Origin: Actinopolyspora erythraea
GTDB lineage: Bacteria; Actinomycetota; Actinomycetes; Mycobacteriales; Pseudonocardiaceae
Reading direction: 5' to 3'
NCBI RefSeq assembly: GCF_002263515.1
Contig: NZ_CP022752.1
Coordinates: forward strand, 3,968,001 to 4,032,000
DNA: 64,000 nucleotides
Positions 63,848 through 64,000 of this stretch are shown one piece after another. The position numbers and the translations under genes are program-made. A model generated the notes under the pieces. It saw only the letters and a list, made by a program, of their open reading frames with translations, made no database searches and was not told where the DNA came from. The stretch's first letter is position 1. Every line of letters begins with the position of its first letter.

Positions 63848-64000
63848 TGCGGCACCTTCCTGATCTGGTTGTTCGGTTGATTCGCGCTGACTTTCCAGCG
63901 GTGAAGATCACGCGGTGGAGGCCGTCACCGGCGGTCGCCCCCGCACCGAGCCGGTGCACCGGCGGAGTGACCCCGGCACCGCGGCGCCGGGATCGATCTT

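Overview
This 64 kb window is very GC-rich and uses mostly G or C at third codon positions, with many GTG starts. Its proteins are acidic. The gene content is typical of a mycelial actinomycete of the Pseudonocardiales type; an Actinopolyspora- or Saccharopolyspora-like genome is my inference and was not tested. Two blocks follow gene orders known from Mycobacterium tuberculosis. About 1-22.7 kb parallels Rv3201c-Rv3212: adnB, adnA, an alkyltransferase-like protein, a TIGR02569 protein, moeZ, a DUF3152 protein, TetR, DUF3107, a ferritin-like protein, rhlE and a beta-propeller protein. About 53.7-61.9 kb parallels Rv1232c-Rv1220c-Rv1224: CBS/MgtE-N protein, DUF1003, mrp, a methyltransferase-like protein, sigE, rseA, htrA and tatB.

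The first block is interrupted at 13.8-17.4 kb by a five-gene module: an AurF-like diiron oxygenase, an alpha/beta hydrolase, a TetR regulator, a DUF4873 protein and a small unknown protein. Two palindromes lie in the divergent promoter. From 22.7 to 35.4 kb there are housekeeping and envelope genes: a RecB-like nuclease, a PHP phosphoesterase, a PH-domain membrane protein, a Nudix hydrolase, a CorA transporter, a secreted CAP protein, a general-stress-like membrane protein, a CPBP protease and a large patatin-like protein. At 35.6-39.4 kb a ferredoxin-TetR-P450 operon is divergent from an MFS exporter, with a palindrome between them. At 39.6-43.9 kb lies the complete phosphate uptake operon pstSCAB, with strong hairpins after pstS and after pstA.

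The accessory island runs from about 44.4 to 52.4 kb. It holds two very small type I-E-like CRISPR loci (one repeat and three repeats). Both share an almost unchanged 128-bp leader and lie just downstream of terminated DUF397 genes. A broken DUF397 gene abuts the trailer end of the larger array. An Scr1-type XRE/DUF5753 regulator stands next to a divergent set of small Cys/His-rich and membrane proteins, including a 28-codon membrane micro-ORF. An IS605-type element with divergent tnpA and tnpB follows, then a MazG-like protein. No cas genes are present.

Other observations include a dispersed approximately 73-bp hairpin that occurs twice, each time just downstream of a minus-strand gene (moeZ and pepA). 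Four base-pair changes in its outer stem are compensated, which suggests a selected RNA or DNA structure. The window ends in an M17 leucyl aminopeptidase gene.
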